From: Acidicapsa dinghuensis
Lineage (GTDB): Bacteria > Acidobacteriota > Terriglobia > Terriglobales > Acidobacteriaceae
Assembly (NCBI RefSeq): GCF_025685685.1
Contig: NZ_JAGSYH010000009.1
Location: 170,003 to 234,002, forward strand
DNA: 64,000 bases
Direction of reading: 5' to 3'
The notes under the pieces were generated by a model, which saw nothing but the letters and a program-made list of their open reading frames with translations, was not told the origin of the DNA and ran no database searches. The first letter of the stretch is position 1, and each line of letters begins with the position of its first letter. This document shows, one piece after another, positions 34,717 to 43,081 of the stretch. The position numbers and the translations under genes are program-made.

Positions 34717-35922
34717 CTATTCCCTGGTCCCTAAGCGCCGATAGGCGCTAAGCACCCGCTCCAGCGCCTCATCCGCCGTAGCCCCCGTAGCCGAAAGATG
34801 CCCCATCTTCCGCCCCACGCGCGCAGAATGCTTCTCATACAAATGCAGCCGCACCCCCGGCACCGCGAGCGCCGCGGCAAAATCCGGCTTGCCACTCGCG
34901 TTAACCTTCGCCGCATCCAGCCAAACCTCACCCAGCAGATTCACGATCGCCGCCGGAGTCAGTATCTCGGTATCCCCCAACGGTAAGTTGCAAGTAGTCC
35001 GCACTAACTGCTCAAACTGGCTAGTAGCGCAAGCCCGCTCGCTCTCGTGATAACTGTTATGCGGCCGCGGAGCCAGCTCATTCACCAGCAGCTCCCCGCT
35101 TTTCGTCACAAACATCTCCACGCACAGCAGCCCCTCAACACCCAGCCCGGCCACAATCCCGCGCGCCTGCGCTTGAGCACGTTCCTCCAGCTCCGCCGGA
35201 ATCCCAGCAGGCAGCACACTCCACGCCAATATCTGCCGCTCATGATGATTCCGTGCCGCCGGATAGCTCTTTACCTCACCCGCAGGCGACCGCGCCGCCA
35301 TCACCGAAATCTCAAAATCCAGCTCCAGCGCCTGCTCCGCAATCCCGGCCCACTCCGCGGCAGAACCCTTTAGCTCGCCCCACACCTGCGCCACAGCGGC
35401 CTCGTCCGCAACGCTATCGAGACCAATCCGAGCCTGCCCGCGCCCGTCATATCCACCACGCGCAGTCTTCGCAAACACCCGCCCGCCCAGCACGGCAACA
35501 GCTTCGTGCAGCTCAGCCTCCGACCGCACCACGCGAAACGCGCCCACCGGAAACCCATGTTCCGCCAGCCACGTCTTCTGCAGAATCTTGTCCTGAATAA
35601 TCCGTATCGACTCCACGCCCGGCCGCAGCGGAGCCAGCGCCGCAACTTCACGCAGCGCACCCACTCCAATCTGCTCAATCTCCAGCGTCACCGCATCCGC
35701 GCCACAGGCCAGCCGCCGCGCCGCCTCCACGTCGTCCCATTTGCCGGTGACCACTTCATCCACCACAAAACTCGCCGGGCACTTCTCTTCGGGGTCCATC
35801 ACCCGCACGCGATACCCCATCGTCCGCGCCGCCATCGCCGTCATGCGCCCAAGCTGCCCGCCACCCAGAATCGCGATCAGCCCACCCGGCTCCACCACTA
35901 GCTTCTTCTCAGGCTCGCTCAC
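34717..35922 (-). CDS. purK: 5-(carboxyamino)imidazole ribonucleotide synthase PurK
   Basis: ATP-grasp enzyme of purine synthesis that adds bicarbonate-derived CO2 to AIR, giving N5-CAIR for PurE. 401 residues. The N-terminal pre-ATP-grasp domain opens with GLIAILGGGQLGRMTAMAA; the nucleotide loop is GRVFAKTARGGYDGRGQ; metal-binding residues lie in GLLCVEMFVTKSGELLVNELAPRPHNS. Its ATG lies inside the end of purE (four-base overlap at 35919-35922), so translation is coupled. A strong terminator lies just downstream. Confidence 0.96.
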   Translation of the reverse strand: MSEPEKKLVVEPGGLIAILGGGQLGRMTAMAARTMGYRVRVMDPEEKCPASFVVDEVVTGKWDDVEAARRLACGADAVTLEIEQIGVGALREVAALAPLRPGVESIRIIQDKILQKTWLAEHGFPVGAFRVVRSEAELHEAVAVLGGRVFAKTARGGYDGRGQARIGLDSVADEAAVAQVWGELKGSAAEWAGIAEQALELDFEISVMAARSPAGEVKSYPAARNHHERQILAWSVLPAGIPAELEERAQAQARGIVAGLGVEGLLCVEMFVTKSGELLVNELAPRPHNSYHESERACATSQFEQLVRTTCNLPLGDTEILTPAAIVNLLGEVWLDAAKVNASGKPDFAAALAVPGVRLHLYEKHSARVGRKMGHLSATGATADEALERVLSAYRRLGTRE

Positions 35923-36434
35923 GCCGTCGGCTCCGCAACCAGCGCCTGCGCCATAACCTCAGCCGTCCGCGCCCTGCGCCAGGCCGCCAGCTTCTCCTGC
36001 AACACAGCATCGCCGCTCGCCAGCATTGCCACAGCAAACAGCGCCGCATTCGCCGCCCCCGGCTTCCCAATCGCAAACGTCGCCACCGGAACACCCTTCG
36101 GCATCTGCACAATCGACAGCAGCGCATCCATCCCCAGCAGCCCCGTAGCCGCCACCGGAACACCCAGCACAGGCACAGTAGTCTTCGCCGCCAGCATTCC
36201 CGGCAAATGCGCCGATCCGCCCGCGCCCGCGATAATCGCACGCAGCCCGCGCCCCTGCGCCGCCTCGGCATACGCAAACAGCAGGTCCGGAGTCCGGTGC
36301 GCGCTCACCACCCGCGCCTCATGCGCTACGCCAAACTCGCGCAGCACCTCCACCGCCGCCTCCATCACCGCGTAGTCGCTCTTCGACCCCATCACCACAC
36401 CCACCAGCGGCGCAGCATTCCGTCCATCGCTCAT
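35919..36434 (-). CDS. purE: N5-carboxyaminoimidazole ribonucleotide mutase PurE
   Basis: 171 residues. Class I PurE signature: GVVMGSKSDYAVMEAA at the N terminus, SAHRTPD with the catalytic His, GAGGSAHLPGM, and GVPVATFAIGKPGAANA. It converts N5-CAIR to CAIR, the step after PurK, and the two genes overlap by four bases. The start ATG at 36434 gives the normal short N-terminal tail. Plus-strand sequence here is strongly C-rich, as in the flanking genes on either strand. Confidence 0.96.
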   Translation of the reverse strand: MSDGRNAAPLVGVVMGSKSDYAVMEAAVEVLREFGVAHEARVVSAHRTPDLLFAYAEAAQGRGLRAIIAGAGGSAHLPGMLAAKTTVPVLGVPVAATGLLGMDALLSIVQMPKGVPVATFAIGKPGAANAALFAVAMLASGDAVLQEKLAAWRRARTAEVMAQALVAEPTA

Positions 36435-36506
36435 CCCGCGATTATAAGGAACCCAGGCGTCGTTATCAGCAGTCGTTCACACTCCACATTCACACTTCCC
36501 ACTGCC

Positions 36507-36728
36507 TTAGTGCCTCTGCCAAACCTCAAACGCCGCCTCCACCACCGCCATCACCACACTCACCGTAGCCATCATCCCCTTGGCCCGCTGCAAATTCTGC
36601 TCATGCCGCTCCACCCGCCGCTCCAGCTCCCCCAGCCGCCCGGCATTCCCATCCCCCACCAGCCCCACCATCTGCGACTTCAGCACACTCAAGTCGCTCA
36701 ACACCTGCGCCTCAAACTCATTCATCAT
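36507..36728 (-). CDS. small coiled-coil protein with C-terminal membrane segment (phage holin-associated look)
   Basis: About 73 residues from MMNEFEAQVL; an in-frame start at 36800 would add 24 unlikely residues. A heptad-like helix (GRLGELERRVERHEQNLQRA) precedes a C-terminal hydrophobic helix (MMATVSVVMAVVEAAFEVW). This layout is that of XhlA-type and similar small proteins in phage lysis modules. It lies in a minus-strand series with two or three other unknown small genes. The function is not established. Confidence 0.5.
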   Translation of the reverse strand: MMNEFEAQVLSDLSVLKSQMVGLVGDGNAGRLGELERRVERHEQNLQRAKGMMATVSVVMAVVEAAFEVWQRH

Positions 36729-36878
36729 CCGCATCCCAAACCCCAGCGCACACCGGTCCCTGATCCCGTCCCGTTGCCCGAATCTCGTTCGAATCACCAC
36801 AAATCAGCGTGCCCCATTCATTCGGCCTGCCTTTGGCCGAATGAGTGGGAAACTAACCCAGTCAGCAGCACCAGCTCC

Positions 36879-36934
36879 GATCTCTGACCCGTGACCCGTG
36901 ACCCGTGACCCGTGATCTCTGATCTCTGATCTCT
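36879..36934. repeat. heptanucleotide tandem repeat
   Basis: Eight consecutive 7-base units: GATCTCT once, GACCCGT four times (36886-36913), then GATCTCT three times (36914-36934). The block ends on the stop codon of the minus-strand gene to its right. Confidence 0.85.
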
Positions 36935-37436
36935 AACTAAGCGGCAGATTCACAAACACCCCAGCCGAAAACTCCGAATAATTCGGCGGCACACTCCCGT
37001 CATACATCCGGATATAAAACCGATCCGCTTCCGTCGCCCGCGGAATATCGAAAGTCGATACCGACGACCGGATCACCAGATCCGCATCCATCCCCGCCCG
37101 AAAAGCAAAATCCCTCCGCCGCACCTCAAACCCACCACTAGTCGGAGGCGTCAAATTCATTGCCACCGTCACCGCAGTCGCCGAAATCCCCGTAACCGCA
37201 AGCTGATTCAGATTCGCCAGATACGTCGGCCCAACCGCCGCAGGCAGCCACGCATCCACTGGCACCTTCTTCGACGTCTTCACCGACAGGTCGTTCGCCC
37301 AGTCATTCGAAAACGCAATCGCATACCGCACCACATCCGGCGAGCTAGCCGAGTACTGCAGCGTCACAGCTCTCACCACCACCTGCGCGTTCAACGACCC
37401 ACCGGAAACCGGCACAGAAGAAGCCCGCAGCAACAC
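36933..37436 (-). CDS. uncharacterised beta-rich protein (possible phage-structural)
   Basis: 167 residues, GTG start at 37436. Contains no signal or membrane segment and few charged clusters. Alternating hydrophobic pattern (TYLANLNQLAVTGISATAVTVAMNLTPP, split by turns) suggests a beta-sandwich, and the C-terminal half mentions AFRAGMDADLVIRSSVST. No family recognised. Its start lies next to the TGA (37438-37440) of a short upstream frame, and together with neighbouring minus-strand frames it may be what remains of a phage-derived module. Its stop lies in a 7-base tandem repeat block. Confidence 0.5.
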   Translation of the reverse strand: MLLRASSVPVSGGSLNAQVVVRAVTLQYSASSPDVVRYAIAFSNDWANDLSVKTSKKVPVDAWLPAAVGPTYLANLNQLAVTGISATAVTVAMNLTPPTSGGFEVRRRDFAFRAGMDADLVIRSSVSTFDIPRATEADRFYIRMYDGSVPPNYSEFSAGVFVNLPLS

Positions 37437-37437
37437 C

Positions 37438-37614
37438 TCATCCCCAGGCCATCATCGCCCCGCCAGCAGTAGCAGCCGCGCTCTGGGTAGCCTGCAGCGT
37501 GCTTTGCCCCGTACCCGCCTCCGGCGCAAACACCCCATTCAACGACTCTGCACTCACCGGTCCCGCAACCGAACCGCCCCCCAGTGACAACAGACTCCCC
37601 GTAGCCTGATCCAC
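37438..37614 (-). CDS. possible small gene or frameshifted 3' part of the upstream gene
   Basis: A frame open from 37668 to the TGA at 37438-37440 encodes RGFASGAKHYVDQATGSL and, further on, AGPVSAESLNGVFAPEAG before ending GGAMMAWG. It reads like protein, yet the first usable start is a GTG at 37614. It overlaps the 3' end of the next gene upstream in another frame. Either it is a separate 58-residue gene, or the upstream gene has suffered a frameshift near 37670. Confidence 0.35.
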   Translation of the reverse strand: MDQATGSLLSLGGGSVAGPVSAESLNGVFAPEAGTGQSTLQATQSAAATAGGAMMAWG

Positions 37615-37982
37615 ATAGTGCTTAGCCCCTGAGGCGAATCCTCTTTGATCGTTCCCGTAACGACTCCCTCATCCCCGTCGCCCTCTTCTTCCAGCGCCTT
37701 CGTCAACAACTGCCCCAGGCTCTCCGTGGACACAGGCGAACCTATCCGCCGCACGTAATTCTCCGCGTACTCCATCAGCGCCTTCAGGCTGGGGATATTC
37801 CCGTCTTTCGCGAAAGTCAGAAGCTTATCGGTAATCGTCTTCGCATCCACCGACAACCCATCGTAGGAAAGCCTCTGAATCAGCTCCGATCCCTTCTCCG
37901 CCATCTCCGGGCCCGAAACTTCCCCAACCTTCGCCTCATCCGCACACCTCTCTACCGCGTCTTTCCCTTCCTCGTTCCCCAT
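37554..37982 (-). CDS. uncharacterised helical protein, probably frameshifted at its end
   Basis: About 142 residues from the ATG at 37982 (GGCGGTGA upstream); an earlier in-frame start at 38180 gives an unlikely Cys/Arg-rich leader. The convincing part is SYDGLSVDAKTITDKLLTF and AKDGNIPSLKALMEYAENYVRR, helical and reminiscent of small phage or terminase-associated proteins. After EEEGDGDE the frame becomes Trp/Arg/Cys-rich (MWIRLRGVCCHWGAVRLRDR), unlike real protein, while another frame looks coding there. I suspect a frameshift near 37670. Confidence 0.5.
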   Translation of the reverse strand: MGNEEGKDAVERCADEAKVGEVSGPEMAEKGSELIQRLSYDGLSVDAKTITDKLLTFAKDGNIPSLKALMEYAENYVRRIGSPVSTESLGQLLTKALEEEGDGDEGVVTGTIKEDSPQGLSTMWIRLRGVCCHWGAVRLRDR

Positions 37983-39124
37983 TTCACCGCCCGACGCCGG
38001 GCCTGTCGTAAACAGCCCGACAGTTCTTCCCCGCAAAGAAATCGGGGAGCAGCCCAAAGCCGCTCCCCGTCCACTCCACCGGAATATCTCTAGCCTACCT
38101 GTTTCCCCAATAATTCCACGCAATCGCGGAAATTCCTTATAACTTACTGATATGCAATGTCTTACCAGCAAATCAGCCATTCAACCGTCGATCCGGCGCA
38201 AAAATCTCTCTCCTCCCGCATTCATCCCCTGACAATCTCCAATAGCCGCCCTCTTTTCCACGCGCCCGTCAAACCCTGTGCATACTGTGGAACAGCCATC
38301 ACCCCTGCAAAACCCCTCCATCCCATCCCCGCATCAACAGCGCACAAAACCATCCTTTCCACGCCTCGCACCCGCAAATCCACATCCCTTTCGCGCTCTC
38401 ATGTGGGAACCGTGTAAACCCCAACCCCCAATTCACCCCTCTTTTCCCATCTTTCCACTTCCCCTCAATTCCACAGCCAGGTTTTCTAAAACTCACCCCT
38501 TACTCATCTCCAACACCTCACACCACATCCACCCGATTTCCACTTTTCCCTCAACAACGGTTACGACGGCGGAGCTACTAAGTCTTTCTTTAGTTCAAAA
38601 CTCACTACTCGCCCTACCCATTCCTCCCTTGTCATCCTGAGCAGAGCGAAGGATCCACTTTTGCCATTGCCTTTCGCTGGCTTCCCCACCAATCGGGGTG
38701 CCCCCGGTCTCGATTCTGAGACCGGGGAACCGCCACCGCTGGCGTCACCACAGTCCAGCTCTTGCTTTTCTGTCTGTCATCCCCGAAGGGGATCTGCTTC
38801 TCACACCCCACACTCGTCCTCCCCCGATTTCATCGCTACCACCCCCTTTTTCCACGAACCCGCCATTCCGTATTTGCATACAATCAACCCAGGCCAACAC
38901 CGCAAAACATGCGCGTTTCAGGCCTCGCGTCCAGTGGTGTACATTGGCATCACGCCAATCAATCGGCGCATGATGCCTCCCGGCGCACCACACGCGCAAT
39001 CACTGCGGCCACAGCCGTAAAACCACGCGTTCGCTCGCTTGAGAGGAATCTGACAATGCCAGGGCTGGAAATCGAACCGATCGAATCATCAGCATCGAAT
39101 ACGTCTTCCACAGAAGGACCTGCA
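37983..39124. other. gene-free region before dnaN: candidate oriC
   Basis: About 1.1 kb without a supported gene, directly upstream of dnaN. It holds ten DnaA-box-like words. Four match TTWTNCACA at 8 of 9 positions: 38254-38262, 38286-38294 (minus), 38848-38856 and 39104-39112. Six match at 7 of 9: 38355, 38376, 38402 (minus), 38451, 38467 and 38536. Six more bases in common (TCCAC) recur throughout. It also contains a copy of the widespread intergenic word GTCATCCTGAGC at 38631 and hairpins near 38703-38727 (CCCCGGTCTC/GAGACCGGGG) and 38780. The dnaN promoter must lie in the right part. No AT-rich unwinding element stands out. Confidence 0.45.
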
Positions 39125-40258
39125 ATGGAAATCACCGTTACACGTCAGGAACTGCTCAAAGAGCTCACCGCCATCCAGTCCGTAGTCGAGCGCAAAACCA
39201 CCATTCCCATCCTCTCCAACTTTCTCGTTGAGGTCAGCGAAGGCCCCGAAGGCAGCCGCATCAACATCACCGCCACTGACCTCGATCAGGCCATCCGCAC
39301 CAGCACCGCGGCTAAGGTCAAAAAGGCCGGCGCCTGCACCATCCCCGCGCGCAAGCTCTACGACTACGTCAAGCTCCTCCCCGACGGCGACATCTCCATC
39401 AAGCTCCTCGACAACCACTGGGTCCAGATCCGCTCCGGCCGCAGCAACACCAAGATGGTCGGTCTCGGCCGCGCCAACTATCCCCAGGTTCCCGAGCTCC
39501 CCTCAGCCTCCGGCGTCAAGATTCCCTCGCTCGTCCTCAAAACCCTCATCGCGCGCACTATCTTCTCCATCTCCAACGAAGAGTCACGTTACACCCTTAA
39601 CGGCGCCCTGCTCATCCTCAAGGCCGAGTCCATCGCCATGGTCGCCACCGACGGCCACCGTCTTTCCTTCGTTGAAAAATCCGAGCAACCCCTCGAAGGC
39701 GTCACCGGCGAAAAGCGCATCCTCATCCCGCGCAAAGCCCTAGCCGAGCTGCAATCGCTCCTCTCCAATACCGATGTCGAAACCATCGAGTTCGCCGATG
39801 ACGATCTCTGGCTCTTCTTCCGCATCGGCCATCGCACCCTGTCCAGCCGCAAGCTCACCGGCCAGTTCCCCAACTACGAAGCCGTCATGCCCCGCGACAA
39901 CTCCCGCTTCGTAGTCGTCCGCACTGCAGAGCTAGGAGCCGCCATCGGCCGCGTAGCCCAGTTCGCCGACGAGCGCAGCCACGCCGTCCGCCTCAAGCTC
40001 GAGCAGAACGAGCTAAAAGTAAGCGCCCAGTCCAACGAAGCCGGCGAGTCCGAAGACAGCATCGAAACCCCCTACACCTTCGACCCCATCGTAGTAGGCT
40101 TCAACAGCGATTACGTCCTCGACTTTCTGAAAGCATTAGGCAACGAAGGCGAAGTCCGCCTGGAGTTTAAAGACAGCCAGTCCGCCGGCCAAATGCGCCC
40201 CGAAGACCCAGACGCAGAATACAAATACCGCTACGTCCTGATGCCCATGCGCATCTGA
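39125..40258 (+). CDS. dnaN: DNA polymerase III sliding clamp (beta subunit)
   Basis: 377 residues. The ring-shaped clamp gives the replicative polymerase its processivity. Three repeated clamp folds are visible: residues 1-120 (EITVTRQELLKELTAIQSVVERKTTIPILSN, start of the family pattern), 130-250 (GALLILKAESIAMVATDGHRLSF) and 255-377, ending YKYRYVLMPMRI, the conserved C terminus. The ATG at 39125 has AGGA seven bases upstream; frames open further left give nonconserved residues. Typical dnaA and recF neighbours are absent; purEK lies to the left and unknown genes to the right. A hairpin terminator follows. Confidence 0.97.
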   Translation: MEITVTRQELLKELTAIQSVVERKTTIPILSNFLVEVSEGPEGSRINITATDLDQAIRTSTAAKVKKAGACTIPARKLYDYVKLLPDGDISIKLLDNHWVQIRSGRSNTKMVGLGRANYPQVPELPSASGVKIPSLVLKTLIARTIFSISNEESRYTLNGALLILKAESIAMVATDGHRLSFVEKSEQPLEGVTGEKRILIPRKALAELQSLLSNTDVETIEFADDDLWLFFRIGHRTLSSRKLTGQFPNYEAVMPRDNSRFVVVRTAELGAAIGRVAQFADERSHAVRLKLEQNELKVSAQSNEAGESEDSIETPYTFDPIVVGFNSDYVLDFLKALGNEGEVRLEFKDSQSAGQMRPEDPDAEYKYRYVLMPMRI

Positions 40259-40314
40259 CGACCTGCCGTCCAGGCAATTAAGCGCTCCGCGCAAAAGCGC
40301 CATAGCAGAGACAC

Positions 40315-40345
40315 AAAGGCCGGCTCGCACCGGCCTTTGCTTATT
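40315..40345 (+). terminator. Rho-independent terminator of dnaN
   Basis: A perfect 9-bp stem AAAGGCCGG/CCGGCCTTT (40315-40323 and 40330-40338, loop of six) is followed by GCTTATTT. It lies 57 bases after the dnaN stop. Confidence 0.8.
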
Positions 40346-40397
40346 TCCGGCCAAGACGCACAAAAAGAGGAACCAACAGTTCGATTAGAGTTGATTC

Positions 40398-41162
40398 ATG
40401 AACCCAGTAGTGTTGCATGTTGAGCCTAACAATCACGAAACAGATGGGAGAATAGAGAGGGTCGCTAACCAAGTTCGCGATTACTTCACTCTCAACTTTG
40501 CTATGCCGACGAATGCACGAGTTATCTGTTACCTCGACGGCACTGATAGAGATTGGTTGAAACAAATGTGGGGTGGAGCTTCAAATCGAGGAGTTCATTG
40601 GCCCATAAGAGGTCAAGGTCTCCATGATTGGCCTCAGGATATGTGGTGTACGATAGCCTGTTCTGATCCTCCATCCGGAGAAATTGATTGGCCGTATGAA
40701 AGCGTCATCTATCTCCACGGAAGCACCTGTCAAATAGAAGTTCAATTAGCAATGACGCTCGCTCATGAGTTACAACACTTCCTGCAGTATTCCCATCAAC
40801 GGCAGACATGGGCAATCAACACATTGCTCGCGAAACTTCCATATCTGCCTTCGGCGGACCTAAATCACTGGTACGACCTTCCAGCCGAAAGAGAAGCTAG
40901 AATCATCGGCAAGCGCGTGTCAGAAGCCATTTTCGGTAAATTAGTGGTGAATAACCACATCGAGATTATGGCCCGCACAAGTTGCTCGGTCGAGGATGCT
41001 GCCGATTGGAGTTTCATACGAGCCCTCGATAGTAACGAGGCCTATGACGTCAGGGCTGCCACCATCCCTTTTGTAGAGAGACACCGCCAAGGATTAGAAG
41101 ATTTGCAGCGCACGACATTCTCAGCCGACAAGGACTTGGGAACTGTTAGTCTCGATATATAA
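40398..41162 (+). CDS. uncharacterised protein with zincin motif HELQH
   Basis: 254 residues, no signal peptide. The segment MTLAHELQHFLQYSH contains H123-E124-x-x-H127, the zinc site of zincin metallopeptidases, and about 37 residues later come E164 and E166 (DLPAEREARI), a plausible third ligand for a gluzincin-like arrangement. The N-terminal 100 residues are unassigned. GC is lower than dnaN and codon use differs, so the gene was probably acquired. It stands alone. A peptidase role is inferred from the motif only. Confidence 0.68.
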   Translation: MNPVVLHVEPNNHETDGRIERVANQVRDYFTLNFAMPTNARVICYLDGTDRDWLKQMWGGASNRGVHWPIRGQGLHDWPQDMWCTIACSDPPSGEIDWPYESVIYLHGSTCQIEVQLAMTLAHELQHFLQYSHQRQTWAINTLLAKLPYLPSADLNHWYDLPAEREARIIGKRVSEAIFGKLVVNNHIEIMARTSCSVEDAADWSFIRALDSNEAYDVRAATIPFVERHRQGLEDLQRTTFSADKDLGTVSLDI

Positions 41163-41739
41163 TGTTTCTCACCCGCAAAGTTTTGTTCGTTCTGTGGTCG
41201 TAGAACCAAAGCTCGATCTTTGGAACGAGTCTTGTATGAGGGGCTTGAGATCCAATTCGCGAAAGCGCGAACCAAGGTAGGCCGGGGATTCATCCCCGGC
41301 ATCAGCCGCCACTCTCGGAAGGGGTTTTAACCCCTGAGGCGAGCTTCTAATCGAATAAAAGCTCCCCAATAAGCCTCACTCTAACTTGACCATCCACTGC
41401 GTAGAAATGGACAAAGGAATGCTACCCCTGATACCTTCATGTACCGAGAAACACTGGCCACGTCGAAGTTTCTTCCATAACTGATACGAATTTATGACCC
41501 TCCTCTATCATCCAGCGACCCTCAAAAATTGGCTCCTCATCGTCCCTCTCGCCATCGCCATGATCTATTTTCGTTCCCGGAACCTGCGTAAACCCATGCG
41601 GTTCCGCGCAGGCTTAACCCGCAAAACAACGGAAATACGGGTCGATTCGGCCAAACCAGGCTTCGAGTCAGATTTCAAAAACGACAAGATAAGCTAGAAA
41701 AATTTCCCTCGCCCACTACCGCAAGTAAGATACCCGCGG
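41163..41739. other. intergenic region with REP-like hairpins
   Basis: A repeat block at 41251-41335 contains TTCGCGAAAGCGCGAACC, a perfect 9-bp hairpin GCCGGGGAT/ATCCCCGGC (41281-41300) and a 7-bp hairpin AGGGGTT/AACCCCT (41320-41335). The right part holds a short frame of doubtful status listed separately. Nothing else is evident. Confidence 0.5.
41494..41697 (+). CDS. doubtful small membrane peptide
   Basis: 67 codons from ATG at 41494: one hydrophobic segment (NWLLIVPLAIAMIYF) followed by a basic tail with no recognisable pattern. No good ribosome binding site. It may be a chance frame in the intergenic stretch. Confidence 0.2.
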   Translation: MTLLYHPATLKNWLLIVPLAIAMIYFRSRNLRKPMRFRAGLTRKTTEIRVDSAKPGFESDFKNDKIS

Positions 41740-42141
41740 TTAGCCGTTCTCGACACGGGATTTGATATCGGCATAAGCGGTCTCGATCAGCTTCTGAAGC
41801 GCTTCGTTATCGATGGACGATTCCAGGCGCAGCTTTACGTGGCGCATGAATTTGCCCGTACCTTGCAAAAGATGCGCCGGGTCGGGCAGCGATGCACCCT
41901 GGAAGAAGCCCACGTTAACATGCGCGGTGAAGACATTGACGTAGGCAAAGGGCACATCTCCGAAGCAGGCGACCGGGCAGCCGTCGTGCATGATTTCGCG
42001 GACTTCGTCTCCGCAGTTGCGCATCACCTGAAACCACTGATGCGCGATAGCGCCAAGTGGCCCAGGGCGCTCCTCAAACCATGCGTCGATCGCGGCATCA
42101 TGTTCAAACGCGGTATCGAGGCGGAACAGAGTTGTGTTCAT
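41740..42141 (-). CDS. DUF1801-type protein
   Basis: 133 residues. The pattern DEVREIMHDGCPVACFGDVPFAYVNVFTAHVNVGFFQGASLPDP, followed by KFMRHVKLR, is that of the DUF1801 (YdhG-like) fold, related to frataxin-like domains. No enzymatic residues are known for the family. It lies on the same strand and downstream of the ECF41-type sigma gene with an 85-base gap, so it may be part of the same regulon, as small proteins of this kind often sit beside such sigma factors. ATG start at 42141. Confidence 0.8.
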   Translation of the reverse strand: MNTTLFRLDTAFEHDAAIDAWFEERPGPLGAIAHQWFQVMRNCGDEVREIMHDGCPVACFGDVPFAYVNVFTAHVNVGFFQGASLPDPAHLLQGTGKFMRHVKLRLESSIDNEALQKLIETAYADIKSRVENG

Positions 42142-42226
42142 AACCTAGGGCTCCCGCAGTAATCGATGACTACAGGAAACTCTATCTCAACCGGTCATTC
42201 ACACAGTATCTCGAAAAACAGAAGAA

Positions 42227-43081
42227 TCAATGCAGATGCTTCAGCTTGTCGGGGTTGCGCACTACGTAGATCGCCGCGACCTTTCCATCTTCAATTTCGA
42301 GCGCGGTTGTCTGCAGCTCTCCATCGGCTTCCAATGTCACGAAGCCGGGCAAACCATTAATGAAACCGGCACGCACAAATTGAGTCTTGGAAAACAAGGC
42401 CGCCACCCGTTCGAAGAGCTTCATGACAGCATCGAATCCAAGGATCGGGTAAGGGATTGCCGGACGCTTGCCACCACCATCGGCATGCAGACTGACATCG
42501 GCTGCGAGCATCGCGCCGAGCGATTGCATATCGCCGCCGCGCGAAGCTTTAAAGAACGCCTCAGCAAGCTCAAGACCGCGCTGCTGTTCCATCTGAAAAC
42601 GCGGTCTCGCCTCTCGAACATGATCACGTGCGCGCGCAGCCAACTGGCGGCAGGCAGCGGGGTCGCGCTGGATGGTAACTGCCACCTCATCGAACGCCAC
42701 GCCGAAAACATCGTGCAGCAGAAAGACTGCGCGCTCCAGCGGCGAAAGACGTTCAAGCGCAAGCATCAGCGGCAGGGTGACGTCTTCAACTTCTTGCTCT
42801 TCGACAATCGGATCAGGAAGCCATGGGCCGACGTAGGTTTCGCGCTGATGGCGCGCTGATTTGAGCTGATCGAGACAGAGGCGCGTAACGGTGCGTCGCA
42901 AAAACGCCTCCGGCTCGCGAATCTCGCCGCGGTCAGTGTTCATCCAGCGGAGAAATGCCTCCTGCACGACATCTTCAGCGTCGTGCACCGAGCCAAGCAT
43001 GCGATAGGCAACGCGCATGAGTTTCGGACGCAGCGGCTCGAAGCTGGCCGCTGCATCCTCTTGTTTTGTGCCAGTTATCAA
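42227..43081 (-). CDS. ECF41-type sigma factor (SigJ-like) with SnoaL-like C-terminal domain
   Basis: 284 residues. Sigma region 2 is LMRVAYRMLGSVHDAEDVVQEAFLRW and region 4 is ALERLSPLERAVFLLHDVFGVAFDEVA. Between them lies the conserved linker GPWLPDP. The C-terminal ~110 residues form a SnoaL-like domain with the ECF41 motifs DGGGK (residues near 206) and NPDKL (near 277). In studied ECF41 members this extension replaces a separate anti-sigma factor and tunes activity. It overlaps the upstream AhpD-like gene by four bases, the standard ECF41 arrangement. A perfect match to the ECF41 promoter precedes that gene, so the sigma factor probably drives its own operon. Confidence 0.93.
   Translation of the reverse strand: MITGTKQEDAAASFEPLRPKLMRVAYRMLGSVHDAEDVVQEAFLRWMNTDRGEIREPEAFLRRTVTRLCLDQLKSARHQRETYVGPWLPDPIVEEQEVEDVTLPLMLALERLSPLERAVFLLHDVFGVAFDEVAVTIQRDPAACRQLAARARDHVREARPRFQMEQQRGLELAEAFFKASRGGDMQSLGAMLAADVSLHADGGGKRPAIPYPILGFDAVMKLFERVAALFSKTQFVRAGFINGLPGFVTLEADGELQTTALEIEDGKVAAIYVVRNPDKLKHLH

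Noticed and set aside
38157..38640. Open plus-strand frames in the region upstream of dnaN
   Set aside because: Their translations are Pro/Ser/His-rich from C- and T-rich DNA and show no pattern; they coincide with the DnaA-box-like words instead.
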